A DNA stretch of 64,000 nt from DSSM01 sp964484125 (GTDB lineage: Bacteria > Bacteroidota > Ignavibacteria > Tepidaquicellales > Tepidaquicellaceae): assembly GCA_964484125.1 (NCBI GenBank), contig CAZAEK010000002.1:62001-126000 (forward strand). Direction: 5' to 3'. The notes under the pieces are model-generated. The model searched no databases. It was not told where the DNA came from and saw only the letters and a program-made list of their open reading frames with translations. Positions within the stretch are counted from its first letter, which is position 1. Each line of letters starts with the position of its first letter. Made by a program: the position numbers and the translations under genes. Shown here one piece after another: positions 35,942 to 46,121 of the stretch.

Positions 35942-38524
35942 TTAATATGTATCAAAAAGCGATATAATTTTCAGATTACGGTTATATGCATTATAAGATG
36001 CATTCCCTTTAAGGATAAATGAAACGGAATCCCCGGGAATAATATCAAAATAATTCAGAGTTTCCAAATCATTGTCATAGGTACCAAAGTCTATGAAAAC
36101 ATCTTTAGCAAATGAGTCACTGAAAAATGTAATCCTGCCTGAATTTTCAGTAAGCGGTTTGTAATTATAAGTTATTCGTGGATTTTGTAAATTCATATCT
36201 TTTGGCTTTGCAAAGAAATATCTTTTGGTTTTATTTGAATTTCCTTCTTCTATGAAAAATTTTGCTTCGAGAAAATACTCTTTGCGGTCAAGAATTTTAA
36301 AAATAGAATCGGTATTAAACCTGTAATATTCCCTGCTTGAATTTTCAGTAACTGAAATCGAAACAGAATCACGAAAAATATATTCTCCGGAAAAATTCCT
36401 AACATTCAAAAAAAGTTTTCCGTCCGTTGCCTGTGTCTTGTCGGAAATTATAAATAATCCCACTGAAGAATCTCTGTTCTCAAAACTCAACATAATTTCA
36501 TCATAAGCATCTTTAAGATAACTCATCAGTACTTTATTCCTTCCCGTATAGTCAATCGCCGACCATGAGATAGATTGCCAGCAATCGTTCAACTGCCAGA
36601 ACATTGTTCCCATACAGTAGGGCATTGCTCTTCTGTGAGCTTCGATTGCCTGCCGTATTCCGTTTGCCTGAAGCAATTGACTTACGTAAATATAACTTTC
36701 AAAATTTTTTGGCTGTCTGTACTCCCGTTCAAGATACTTTTGAATTGTTTCAAATCCGGTTGGATGTTTTTGATGTGATTTTAATTCTTCAGAGTAAAGA
36801 TATCGTTCCGTAGGATTTATAAAACCAGTAACAGTTGAGTAATCCGGAAAAGATTGAAAGCCGTACTCACTCATAAATCGCGGAACTTTCTTTTCATACA
36901 TTTCAAAATTTTCCATTCCCCACCATACTCCCCAATAGTGAGCATCTCCGGAAGTCATAGACTTTGAATTTCCCCAGCCGTATTTTGGCGATGTCGTGAT
37001 GTAATTATATTTTATATTTACAAATTGTTTTATACTACTGAGTTTTTCAGGAATTAATTTATAAAATATTTTATAATAATCATTCCATATTTTTGCAGAA
37101 TCTTCCTTTGAAAACTCAAATTCCTTTTGCCATCCCCAGTTATACCATCCTTCTTCTATTTCGTTGTTCCCACACCATAAAGCTATGCATGGATGATTAA
37201 TTAAACGCCTGTAGTTATCTTCAATTTCAGCCGAGATATTACTATAAAAATTCTTATCGCCGGGTAACATTGAATTAGCAAACATAAAATCCTGCCATAC
37301 AAGTATTCCCAACGAATCACACAGCTCATAAAAATATTCATTTTCATATATTCCACCTCCCCATACTCTCAGCATGTTAATTCCCGCATCTTTAGCATTT
37401 ACAAGTAGTTTAAGGTATTGCTCTGCGCTGACTCGAGGTAAAAAAACATCCTGAGGAACATAGTTTGCACCTTTAATAAACAGGGGTATCCCATTTACCG
37501 TAAAATAAAAACTTTCACCAATTGAATCTTTTTCCTGTATAAGTTTTATATCACGGATTCCCACTTTAATTTTCTTTTCATCTAAAATTATTTCACCTTT
37601 GCGAAGTTGAATTTTATAATAATAAAAATACTGTTTTTCCTCAGGAAGCACCTGCCATAGCTTAGGATTCTGAATTTCAATATTAAATGATTTCTGAATT
37701 ACTGTATGCGATTTAGGATTTTTATAAATAGTCTCATCTGTTAATACTTCAATAACTTTATTCCCCGAAGAATCCGTCAAAACATAACTTAAACCTGCTG
37801 TCTCAGATGCCTGATGTATTTCAAAAATACAATTTAATTTTACTATGGCAAAATCATCAGAAATTATTTCAGTTTGTGTAAATGCATCTGTGATTATTCC
37901 CTCATAGGATATTAAATAAACCTTTCTCCAGATACCTGATGTAACAAGCCCTGGAGCCCAATCCCATCCGAAGTGGTATGCGGCTTTGCGTGTGAATGCA
38001 TTATATTTGCCCGGAAGACCTTTAATATCATTTTCTTCGTAATAAATTGCCTGAAGAGAATCAGAAACCTTTACCGGTGAATAAAAAAATATCTGAATTT
38101 TGTTTACCCCGTTTCTAAGATATTTATTCACGGGAATTCTGTACTGCCTGAACATATTATCTGCATTTAAAATTATTTTACCGTTCAGGAATACATCTGC
38201 ATAAGTATCTAACCCATCGAATACCAATTCAATATATTTATCAGTAATATTTTCTGAAACATTAAATTCATTCATATATTCGGTAGTTATATTTTCAATC
38301 CAGCGAAGTGAATTTGAGTTATCGTATAAAAACGGGTCTTGAATTAATTTGTTTGCAAGCATATCTGTATGAAGTGTTCCCGGGACTTTTGCAGGATACC
38401 AGATTGTATCATTATGAAGTCTGAATTTCCAACTCTCATTCAGTTCAATAATAAATTTTTCCTGAGAAAGTAAGTATCCTTGAAACAGAAAAATAAATGA
38501 TGAGATAATTTTTATTGTTCTCAT
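35942..38524 (-). CDS. Beta-mannosidase (glycoside hydrolase family 2)
   Basis: An 860-residue exported GH2 enzyme. A signal peptide ends near YLLSQ. A sugar-binding domain follows with VPGTLHTDMLANKLIQDPF and RKAAYHFGWDWAPGLVTSG, both characteristic of beta-mannosidases. After the Ig-like domain and VGIRD hinge comes the TIM barrel with GINMLRVWGGGIYEN. The acid/base is Glu455 (WCGNNEIEEGW) and the nucleophile Glu553 (MSEYGFQSFP). It would release mannose from non-reducing ends of oligosaccharides in the periplasm. A second, truncated GH2 gene lies at the window start. Confidence 0.93.
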   Translation of the reverse strand: MRTIKIISSFIFLFQGYLLSQEKFIIELNESWKFRLHNDTIWYPAKVPGTLHTDMLANKLIQDPFLYDNSNSLRWIENITTEYMNEFNVSENITDKYIELVFDGLDTYADVFLNGKIILNADNMFRQYRIPVNKYLRNGVNKIQIFFYSPVKVSDSLQAIYYEENDIKGLPGKYNAFTRKAAYHFGWDWAPGLVTSGIWRKVYLISYEGIITDAFTQTEIISDDFAIVKLNCIFEIHQASETAGLSYVLTDSSGNKVIEVLTDETIYKNPKSHTVIQKSFNIEIQNPKLWQVLPEEKQYFYYYKIQLRKGEIILDEKKIKVGIRDIKLIQEKDSIGESFYFTVNGIPLFIKGANYVPQDVFLPRVSAEQYLKLLVNAKDAGINMLRVWGGGIYENEYFYELCDSLGILVWQDFMFANSMLPGDKNFYSNISAEIEDNYRRLINHPCIALWCGNNEIEEGWYNWGWQKEFEFSKEDSAKIWNDYYKIFYKLIPEKLSSIKQFVNIKYNYITTSPKYGWGNSKSMTSGDAHYWGVWWGMENFEMYEKKVPRFMSEYGFQSFPDYSTVTGFINPTERYLYSEELKSHQKHPTGFETIQKYLEREYRQPKNFESYIYVSQLLQANGIRQAIEAHRRAMPYCMGTMFWQLNDCWQSISWSAIDYTGRNKVLMSYLKDAYDEIMLSFENRDSSVGLFIISDKTQATDGKLFLNVRNFSGEYIFRDSVSISVTENSSREYYRFNTDSIFKILDRKEYFLEAKFFIEEGNSNKTKRYFFAKPKDMNLQNPRITYNYKPLTENSGRITFFSDSFAKDVFIDFGTYDNDLETLNYFDIIPGDSVSFILKGNASYNAYNRNLKIISLFDTY

Positions 38525-38578
38525 AATCTAAAATATTGATTTATTTTAAATATTTAAACGTAAATAGATTGTTATTCT

Positions 38579-38600
38579 GAAACTATGTTAATATAGTTTC
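38579..38600. repeat. Inverted repeat in divergent promoter region (possible operator)
   Basis: GAAACTAT at 38579-38586 and ATAGTTTC at 38593-38600 are perfect inverted arms separated by GTTAAT. The site lies in the 207-base gap between the divergent beta-mannosidase and M16C protease genes, about 55 bases from the former start and 130 from the latter. No T-run follows it on either strand, so it looks more like a binding site for a dimeric regulator than a terminator. Confidence 0.4.
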
Positions 38601-38731
38601 GTATAAATTTTTAATTTGATTTTATATTCAAAAATTATTTCACCTCTTATATGGAAAAATTTACTCTCTTTAAATTAAATGGATTAAACATTTCAAAAAA
38701 ATCATTTATTTTAACATATAAATAAAATATT

Positions 38732-41710
38732 ATGAAAAAAATATTATTCTTATTAATGGTTACATTTATTGCTACCTCATCTTTAAAATCTCAAACATTT
38801 GAAATTGGCGGGATTTATCACGGATTTAAACTGATTGAAAAAAAATTCGTAAAAGAAGTAAATAGTGATTGCTATGTATTTATTCATACAGGTTGCGGAG
38901 CAAAGCTTCTTAAAATAGCTTCAAATGATGAAAATAAAACATTTGCAATTGGATTTAAAACTGATCCTGAATCTGATGCAGGATATCCGCATATAATGGA
39001 ACATAGTGTTCTTAACGGTTCTAAAAAGTTTCCTGTAAAAAGTCCGTTTGATGTATTGGTAAAAGGTTCTCTTAATACATTTATAAACGCTTTTACAGGA
39101 GCAGACAGAACAGTATATCCGGTCGCAAGTATGAATACAAAAGATTATTTTAATTTAATGGATGTTTATCTTGATGCTGTTTTTCATCCTTTACTTTATA
39201 ATGACGACAGAATCTTAAAACAGGAAGGATGGAATTATAATTTACCTTCAAAAGATGATCCGATTAAAATCAATGGAATTGTATATAACGAGATGAAAGG
39301 GGCATTCTCAAGCCCTGAAAGAGAACTATATTTCCAGATACAAAAAATTCTTTTTCCTGAAACAATTTACCGTTTCTCTTCGGGCGGTTATCCTCCTTCC
39401 ATACCTGAAATTACACAGGAGAAATTTATTAATTATCACAAAAAATATTATCATCCCTCAAATAGCCATATTGTAATTTACGGTAATGCTAACCTGGAAG
39501 ATGAATTAAAATTTATTAATGATAATTATTTAGTAAATTATACTGCTTCTGATTTTAAGGTTGATATACCAATTCAGAAACCATTTAGTCAGATGAAAGA
39601 GGCAGAAGGATTTTATTCTGTTGCCGAGGGTACAGATACAGAAGAGCAATCTTATTTATCTTTGAATTTTATAACTGGCCTTAGTAAAGACTCAAAGTTA
39701 TCTTTAGCACTTGATATTATAGCTGATGTTATGGTCAATCAGGAAACTGCTCCAATCAGAAAAGCATTTGAAGAATCAAATATTGGAAAAGATGTTTACG
39801 CAGCTTCTACCGGTTATAACCAGATAATGTTTAATATTGTTGTTCAGAATGCAAAAAAATCTGATAAAGATGCATTTAAAAAGATAGTATTAGATAAACT
39901 TAAATCAGCTTCGGAAAAAGGTCTTGATAAAAAAATTATTGATGGAACCTTAAACAGATATGAATTTCAGCTAAAGGAAATGAATAATTCTCAGCTTGGC
40001 CTGTCTTACGCATTCCTTGCTTTAAAGGGATGGTTCTATGCAGATAATCCTTTCCTTGATCTGGAATATGAAAAAACATTTGACGAGCTAAAAGCAGATA
40101 TTAATAATGGATATCTCGAAAAGGTTATCAAAGAATATTTTCTGGAAAATAATCATTGTCTTTTATTTGTTCTGAGTCCCGAGCCCGGACTTGACAAAAA
40201 GAGAAATGAAGTTTTAAATAAACAACTCCATGAATTGAAACTATCTTTGCCTGAAGCCGAAATAGAAAAAATGGTTAAACAAACTGAAGAGTTAGTAAAA
40301 TATCAGAAACAGGAGGATTCCAAAGAAGCATTAGCAACTATTCCAATGCTTGATTTACAGGATATAGAGAAAAAAGCAAAATTCTATAAGGCAGAATCAT
40401 TAAAATTGAATGATATTGATGCTGTAAGATACACAAAGTTTACAAATAATGTTGTATATTACACGCAGTACTATGATTTAAGGGTATTACCTCAGGAACT
40501 CTTGCAATATGCAGCATTGCTTTCAGAAGTTCTTGGTGATTTGAGCACTGAGAAATATACTTACGGAGAACTTGATAATGCTTTGAATAAACACACCGGA
40601 GGTTTTAATTCCTATCTTACTTCATTTCTTGAAAAGAATAATGATAAATTATTAATACCCAAGTTTGTTGTTGAATGTAAGTCAATGAATTACAAAACTG
40701 ATAAAATGATAGAGTTAACAGGTGAAATTTTAAATTCTTCAATATATGAAGATAAGGAAAGAATAAAATCTCTTTTGACAAGATTTAAGTCAAGACTTGA
40801 AGAAAATATTCAGAATAACAGTTATGGATATACAACAACAAGAATCAGGTCTTATTTCAGTGAGGATGGTATGTTCGGAGAATATACCGGTGGTTTGAAT
40901 TATTATTGGTTTATAGCTGAATTAGTAAATAATTTCGATAAGAACTCAGATTTAATATGTGCTAACCTTAAGAAAACCGCATCTTTGCTTTTTACTAAGG
41001 AAAATCTTCAGGTTTTAGTTGTTTCATCTGAAGAAGATTACTCAAAGTTTGAGAAATCTTTTGATAACTTTGCAATTAGAAAAACAGGAGAAAAACAAGA
41101 ATATAAAAAATGGAATTTAACTCCATCTAAATTGAACGAAGGATTCCTTTCCTCTTCAAAAGTTCAATATGTATTACAGGGCTATGATTTTAAGAAACTT
41201 GGATATGAGTGGTCTGGTAAAATGCGGGTTCTCAATCAAATACTTTTCAGAGATTATCTTTATAATAAAGTAAGAGTAATAGGTGGTGCTTATGGAGGAA
41301 TAAGTATGATTTCACCTACAGGGAATTTTATTTTTGCTTCTTACAGGGATCCCAATCTTGAAAAAACCTTTGAAAATTATAATGGTGCAGTTGAATTTAT
41401 TAAAAATTTCAACGTTGATGATAATGAAATGAAAAGATTTATTATAGGTACTATTGCAAAGATTGATAGTCCTTTAACTCCGAAACAGGAAGGGGACAGG
41501 GCTTTCAGATATCTGATTGAAAAAACCACTGAAGAAGAACTCCAGAAAGAAAGAGATGAAATTCTTTCTACAAAGCAGGATGATATAAGAGGATTTGTCA
41601 AATTGATAGAGGATATGCTTTCAAAGAGAAATTACTGTGTTTATGGAAATGAAGACAAAATTAATGAAAATAAAAATCTATTTGATAACGTACTAAAGGT
41701 TATAAAATAA
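38732..41710 (+). CDS. Exported M16C metallopeptidase (presequence-protease type)
   Basis: A 992-residue inverzincin. After a signal peptide (ending about residue 20, SLKSQ) comes the inverted zinc motif HxxEH at His87-Glu90-His91, and Glu187 (YNEMKGAFSSP) is the third ligand. The SPFDVLVKGSLNTFINAFTG block and overall length place it with the PreP/Cym1 M16C group, which forms a clam-shell chamber from one chain and degrades unstructured peptides. The signal peptide puts it in the periplasm, unlike the organelle enzymes. It neighbours several other exported proteases. Confidence 0.92.
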   Translation: MKKILFLLMVTFIATSSLKSQTFEIGGIYHGFKLIEKKFVKEVNSDCYVFIHTGCGAKLLKIASNDENKTFAIGFKTDPESDAGYPHIMEHSVLNGSKKFPVKSPFDVLVKGSLNTFINAFTGADRTVYPVASMNTKDYFNLMDVYLDAVFHPLLYNDDRILKQEGWNYNLPSKDDPIKINGIVYNEMKGAFSSPERELYFQIQKILFPETIYRFSSGGYPPSIPEITQEKFINYHKKYYHPSNSHIVIYGNANLEDELKFINDNYLVNYTASDFKVDIPIQKPFSQMKEAEGFYSVAEGTDTEEQSYLSLNFITGLSKDSKLSLALDIIADVMVNQETAPIRKAFEESNIGKDVYAASTGYNQIMFNIVVQNAKKSDKDAFKKIVLDKLKSASEKGLDKKIIDGTLNRYEFQLKEMNNSQLGLSYAFLALKGWFYADNPFLDLEYEKTFDELKADINNGYLEKVIKEYFLENNHCLLFVLSPEPGLDKKRNEVLNKQLHELKLSLPEAEIEKMVKQTEELVKYQKQEDSKEALATIPMLDLQDIEKKAKFYKAESLKLNDIDAVRYTKFTNNVVYYTQYYDLRVLPQELLQYAALLSEVLGDLSTEKYTYGELDNALNKHTGGFNSYLTSFLEKNNDKLLIPKFVVECKSMNYKTDKMIELTGEILNSSIYEDKERIKSLLTRFKSRLEENIQNNSYGYTTTRIRSYFSEDGMFGEYTGGLNYYWFIAELVNNFDKNSDLICANLKKTASLLFTKENLQVLVVSSEEDYSKFEKSFDNFAIRKTGEKQEYKKWNLTPSKLNEGFLSSSKVQYVLQGYDFKKLGYEWSGKMRVLNQILFRDYLYNKVRVIGGAYGGISMISPTGNFIFASYRDPNLEKTFENYNGAVEFIKNFNVDDNEMKRFIIGTIAKIDSPLTPKQEGDRAFRYLIEKTTEEELQKERDEILSTKQDDIRGFVKLIEDMLSKRNYCVYGNEDKINENKNLFDNVLKVIK

Positions 41711-41714
41711 AATA

Positions 41715-42143
41715 TTATTTTGAATCAGGGTTCCCATTCGGGGAATCCTGATTTTTCTTTGGAGTTATTTTGATTGTCCTGTTTTTTATTTGGGGTTTAT
41801 CATCAATGTAATAATATAATGTAATATCGTAATTTACATAAATATCATAATCAAGTATTTCATAAGAATACCAGTCATCTTCCATTATTACTTTAAAATC
41901 ATACCAGTCCTCGCTTAAACTTAAGTCAAAATAATCGCCCGGATAAATATAATCATAAATAGTATTTTTACTCCATCTATAATTAGATTCATTACCAGGT
42001 CTGTAATATATTGCAGTAATTATTTTTTCATAATCATCATTTTGAAAAGTAACCGTGTGGTATCTGAAGTTATTAATAAAATCACAACCCTGTAAAAATG
42101 AAAATGTAAATATAAGTACTGATACTAATATTATTTTTTTCAT
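41715..42143 (-). CDS. Small Asp/Tyr-rich lipoprotein
   Basis: A 142-residue predicted lipoprotein (lipobox LQGC, Cys20) with an extraordinary share of Tyr and Asp, for example YSYEILDYDIYVNYDITLYYY. The pattern suggests alternating beta strands in a small sandwich. The C-terminus is a short Pro/Asn/Asp tail. I recognise no family. It is convergent with the M16C gene, with only four bases between stops, and divergent from the T9SS cargo gene. Confidence 0.7.
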   Translation of the reverse strand: MKKIILVSVLIFTFSFLQGCDFINNFRYHTVTFQNDDYEKIITAIYYRPGNESNYRWSKNTIYDYIYPGDYFDLSLSEDWYDFKVIMEDDWYSYEILDYDIYVNYDITLYYYIDDKPQIKNRTIKITPKKNQDSPNGNPDSK

Positions 42144-42319
42144 GATTTTAGAATTTAATTCTTCTGCTTTTTATACTTTAATTGCGAAATATTGTTCCTT
42201 TTTTAATAAAATTTATTTTTTCTCTTGACTTTTAAATATTTTTTTTACAGTTTACAAGTAATCAATCGGTTCAAAGGGCTTGGGTTAGAGTTTTTGTAAC
42301 TTTAAACCCTTAATAACCT

Positions 42320-44680
42320 ATGTCAAAAATTATACATTACGTAGTTTTCTCTCTCTTAATCCTGTTTGCAACAGAGGCATCTGCTCAGCTTTACTGTTTT
42401 ACAGACAAAATAGTAATATATGGAGCTGGTGATTATGTTGCATATTGGGGATACGGTAATGATTATAATACCGTAAAAAACTTCCCTATAGGAAATAAAA
42501 ATAAATTTAATCCTGCTCCAATTAACAGAGGGCAACCTACTCAATTCCTGCCCGGTGAGCATCATTACGTCTTTAAAACTGCTTTACCATGCTGTGGCGA
42601 ACTTACCTGGTATCTTGATAATGATTATGCCACTGCAACTGGAAAAGATATATTACTCAGGAAAAATGACGGAAGAAGTGAAATGCCTGATACTCTTGGA
42701 GTACCTACTACATATACTTTAACCTATAAGAATCTTTCTGATCTGAATGCTTATAATGTCAAACTCATTGATACTATTCCTGCAGGTACTCAATATGTAT
42801 CTCATACAGGTAATGCCACTGTACTTGGTAATGTAATTATATGGAACATTGGATATCTTCCGATCGGAGCATGTGCTTCTTATGAGGTCAGCGTTATTGT
42901 TACAGATACTACAAAGCCCAAGTTTAAAAATGTTTCATGGTTATATTCTAATACTCCTTGCGGAGAATACTGGTCATATTCAGAAGACGTAAACTGCAGA
43001 CCATCAGGGGGATATAAAGCCGGAGTAGAAAGTAATTACGATATGGGTTGGGCTTTATTCCAGAGGAATTTCCTTATTAATAAAGGATGGACATCATTAG
43101 TGGTTTCAAATAATTCTAAAATTTTAGGTGGAAATCCCTTGTCAACATTTATTCCTCTCTATGGTCCTGACCATTCTTCCCCAATAGAGACAACACCTTT
43201 TGATATACTCGGTATTTCCAACGCTACTTCTGCGTATGCCGTTGATTACATGAAAGGACAATACAGACACGCAACTATATTTTCTACTACTACCAATCCT
43301 CCTTATGTTTATAGTCATAGCAAAACTGTTTGTGACAGACTTGCTTATTCAAATATGGAAGATTTGGATGTTGTATTTATTAATGAAAGACCATTCTATT
43401 CCTCAACACTAATAAATAAGAAAAATAAATACGGTGACGCAGCTATATCATTTTCAGTTTATGAAACTTCTAATTCATTTATAATTGACAGCAAATGGAC
43501 TCTCGATCAGTATGAAGTACCGGAAAATGCAATTCAGGTTTATAACTTTCAGGTCTGGTCTCCATCTGTCATTACAACTAAAGAACTGGTATCTGCTATA
43601 ATTGAGAAGTTTAAAACTTTAAAGAGTGTAACATATACAAACGATTATCTTAATCTTCCCGGTGCATATATTCAGAAAGCAAATTATACCAATGATGGTA
43701 AAGTATTTGTTACCGTTCAGAATCTGACTAATGAGACTGTTACTTTAAATGTTGATTTAAAGATCACCCGTCAGCAAGGTATGAATGAAGAATCCTCAAT
43801 GAGAACTATCTCAGCAGGTCCTGGATTAACAACACATACGTTTAATACTGGAATTATGTCTTCTGCTAAAATATCAACTACTGATAACAATGGATTTAAA
43901 GATAATGTTTTCGTTGGTGCAGGTGTATTTGGTTCTTTTGCCGGTCCTCAGAGTAAAATAGATGAATTCTCGTATGTAATTTCACCAAATATTCCAAAAT
44001 ATCCTGAAGGTTCGCTGATTTATCCCGGTGGTGTAAAAATCAAAGGGAAAATTAATGACTTTATAATGATAGGACGTTCCCTCGATGCTTCCTATGAACC
44101 ACAGGATCTTACAAAATATGACAGAATCCTCTTCACTGCAACCGGTTCTGGTAAACTTAAGGTATATCTGGAAGCATTTATTGACGGGAAATTTGAATAT
44201 CCTTACGTTACTGTAGATCTGGCAGGAGAAAAGGAATTCGAAATACCACTCAGAACCTTTAAATTAAACGGCAGTCCTGTTCAGTTAAATGCAGTTACTA
44301 TTGCCGGATTTGAACTTAATAAAGATTTTAATCCTGAGATTAAATACTCTGAATTAACAATTAAAAATATTGCATTATTTAATAATAATAATGTCGCTGA
44401 ATCAGTTACCCCAAAAGAATTCTGGTTATATCAAAATTATCCGAATCCTTTTAACCCGACTACATTCATAAAAATAAATGTGCCTAAAGAAAGTAAAGTA
44501 AAACTTGTTGTTTATGATGCACTTGGAAGGGAAGTGGCTGTAATTCTTGACAGAGTAATGCCGCCTGTTAGCGGATATGAAGTCCCATTTGATGCTTCAA
44601 AACTTTCAAGCGGAATTTACTATTACAGATTAATTTCAGATGGAATTTCTATAACAAAGAAAATGACTTTAGTTAAATAA
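42320..44680 (+). CDS. T9SS cargo protein with DUF11-like domain and type A sorting domain
   Basis: A 786-residue secreted protein. A signal peptide ends at ASAQ. Near residues 115-200 is a DUF11/conserved-repeat domain (TYTLTYKNLSDLNAYNVKLIDTIPAGTQYV, visible in pieces). The middle part resembles no family I know, but WTLDQYEVPENAIQVYNFQVW reads like a surface carbohydrate-related domain. The C-terminal 90 residues are a T9SS type A sorting domain: FWLYQNYPNPFNPTT, VYDALGREVAVI and a final KKMTLVK. SprA would export it and it would be fixed to the surface. A clear terminator follows. Confidence 0.9.
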   Translation: MSKIIHYVVFSLLILFATEASAQLYCFTDKIVIYGAGDYVAYWGYGNDYNTVKNFPIGNKNKFNPAPINRGQPTQFLPGEHHYVFKTALPCCGELTWYLDNDYATATGKDILLRKNDGRSEMPDTLGVPTTYTLTYKNLSDLNAYNVKLIDTIPAGTQYVSHTGNATVLGNVIIWNIGYLPIGACASYEVSVIVTDTTKPKFKNVSWLYSNTPCGEYWSYSEDVNCRPSGGYKAGVESNYDMGWALFQRNFLINKGWTSLVVSNNSKILGGNPLSTFIPLYGPDHSSPIETTPFDILGISNATSAYAVDYMKGQYRHATIFSTTTNPPYVYSHSKTVCDRLAYSNMEDLDVVFINERPFYSSTLINKKNKYGDAAISFSVYETSNSFIIDSKWTLDQYEVPENAIQVYNFQVWSPSVITTKELVSAIIEKFKTLKSVTYTNDYLNLPGAYIQKANYTNDGKVFVTVQNLTNETVTLNVDLKITRQQGMNEESSMRTISAGPGLTTHTFNTGIMSSAKISTTDNNGFKDNVFVGAGVFGSFAGPQSKIDEFSYVISPNIPKYPEGSLIYPGGVKIKGKINDFIMIGRSLDASYEPQDLTKYDRILFTATGSGKLKVYLEAFIDGKFEYPYVTVDLAGEKEFEIPLRTFKLNGSPVQLNAVTIAGFELNKDFNPEIKYSELTIKNIALFNNNNVAESVTPKEFWLYQNYPNPFNPTTFIKINVPKESKVKLVVYDALGREVAVILDRVMPPVSGYEVPFDASKLSSGIYYYRLISDGISITKKMTLVK

Positions 44681-44702
44681 ACGAAAGAACATAGGTTAAT
44701 AT

Positions 44703-44738
44703 AAAAGCCCCGATATATTCAGATATACGGGGCTTTTT
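44703..44738 (+). terminator. Rho-independent terminator after T9SS cargo gene
   Basis: AAAAGCCCCG pairs with CGGGGCTTTT across a short AT-rich upper stem and TTCA loop, and ends in a T-run. It lies 23 bases after the stop of the cargo gene. Confidence 0.88.
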
Positions 44739-44831
44739 ATTATGGAACTTTTTTTGTAAATTAATGCTTTACATAAGTAAGTAAAAATTAATTAATTAAC
44801 AGCTCAAATACATCAAATTAACCCCTAAATT

Positions 44832-46082
44832 ATGAAAAAATTAATATTAATTTTAATTGCAGTTTTTGTTTTTTATAACTTTAATAACATATTATACTCT
44901 CAGTATGAAGAGACAGGTGATATATCTGAAAAAGACTATTTACTAAAAGAAGCTCAGAGAATAAAAAATTCAGGACTTATATCAGTAACAGGGTTTGAAT
45001 ATAAAGTTGTAAATGGAAAACCAGAAGATAAGGGTAAGAAAAGGTTTTTCTACAAATATGATGAAAACGGTTTTCTTTATGAATCACAATATTTTGATGA
45101 AGATGAGAAAATAAGCAGCTGGTATAAAGAAAAAAGAAATCTAAACGGTGATGTAATTGAGTATATCACTTACAATACTGTTACAGGTAAAATTGAGTCA
45201 AAAACCACAACTAAATATGACGACAATGGTAATGTTCTTGAAACAATAAGTTATGATGAAAATAATAAAATTTCATTCAGGGGTGTTTACGAATATGAAA
45301 ACGATATCCTTATGAATTCATATAACTATGGTGAAAATAATATTCTGACATCCAGGGAAGTTTCCAGAGTCGAAAACGGTAAAATAATAAGCGAATATGA
45401 TGCTTATGATGATTTCGGTAAATTGATTTATAAAACAATTACAGTAAAAGATATGAAAGGCAATATTCTCGAAACAAACTCTTTCAATGATCTGGGCGTT
45501 CAGGATTATAAAACAATTAACAAATATGACTCACAAAACAGAATTCTTGAAAGTAGTTCTTATAATTCAAATGGTATCAGAACATACTATACAAAGTATA
45601 TATACGGTATAACAGAAAATTCAATCGAAACAATTGATTATGATTCTGCTAACACAGTAGTTTTCAGAAATAAAAGCGTTTACGATAAAGATACAAATTT
45701 AATTGAAACTATATATTACACAATGGATGGTGATATTGATACAAGAACGACTTATACGTATGATGATAAAAAGAATGTTCTCGAACAGGTAAATTATAAC
45801 AATAAAGGCGAAATAACCTATAAATATGTCAATATACCTGATTCACGTGGTAATATTATAGAATCTTTATCTTACGGAGACAATGGTAAAATTATCAGCC
45901 GAACCCTAAGCAAATTTGATAATGATGACAAATTGCTTGAATATAAATCTTATGATGAGTTCGGAAAATTACTTTATGATGAATATTATAAATATGATGA
46001 CAGAGGAAATGAAATAGAAAGAATATTAAAGACAGATGCTGAAACAACTTTGACTAAGTTAATAAATGAATACAAAAAATAA
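44832..46082 (+). CDS. Secreted protein made of about 13 tandem 26-residue repeats
   Basis: A 416-residue protein. A signal peptide ends near ILYSQ, a short non-repeated region follows, and from about residue 76 to the end the chain is tandem units of 26 residues. The consensus is roughly YDDNGNxLETxSYxxxGKIxxxxxxK. The pattern recalls YD/RHS-type or MORN/YwqK-like repeats, but the regular 26-residue period is its own. It likely forms an elongated beta solenoid or sheet at the cell surface or in the periplasm. There is no sorting domain and no lipobox. It sits alone between two terminators, so it is its own transcript. Function unknown. Confidence 0.8.
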   Translation: MKKLILILIAVFVFYNFNNILYSQYEETGDISEKDYLLKEAQRIKNSGLISVTGFEYKVVNGKPEDKGKKRFFYKYDENGFLYESQYFDEDEKISSWYKEKRNLNGDVIEYITYNTVTGKIESKTTTKYDDNGNVLETISYDENNKISFRGVYEYENDILMNSYNYGENNILTSREVSRVENGKIISEYDAYDDFGKLIYKTITVKDMKGNILETNSFNDLGVQDYKTINKYDSQNRILESSSYNSNGIRTYYTKYIYGITENSIETIDYDSANTVVFRNKSVYDKDTNLIETIYYTMDGDIDTRTTYTYDDKKNVLEQVNYNNKGEITYKYVNIPDSRGNIIESLSYGDNGKIISRTLSKFDNDDKLLEYKSYDEFGKLLYDEYYKYDDRGNEIERILKTDAETTLTKLINEYKK

Positions 46083-46121
46083 GCAATTATTTTACTGATA
46101 ATTAATATATATTTTATAAAT

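Noticed and set aside
42235..42319. Structured leader before the T9SS cargo gene
   Set aside because: AAGGG and CCCTT could pair over a long loop, but the stem is only five bases and nothing else supports an RNA element.
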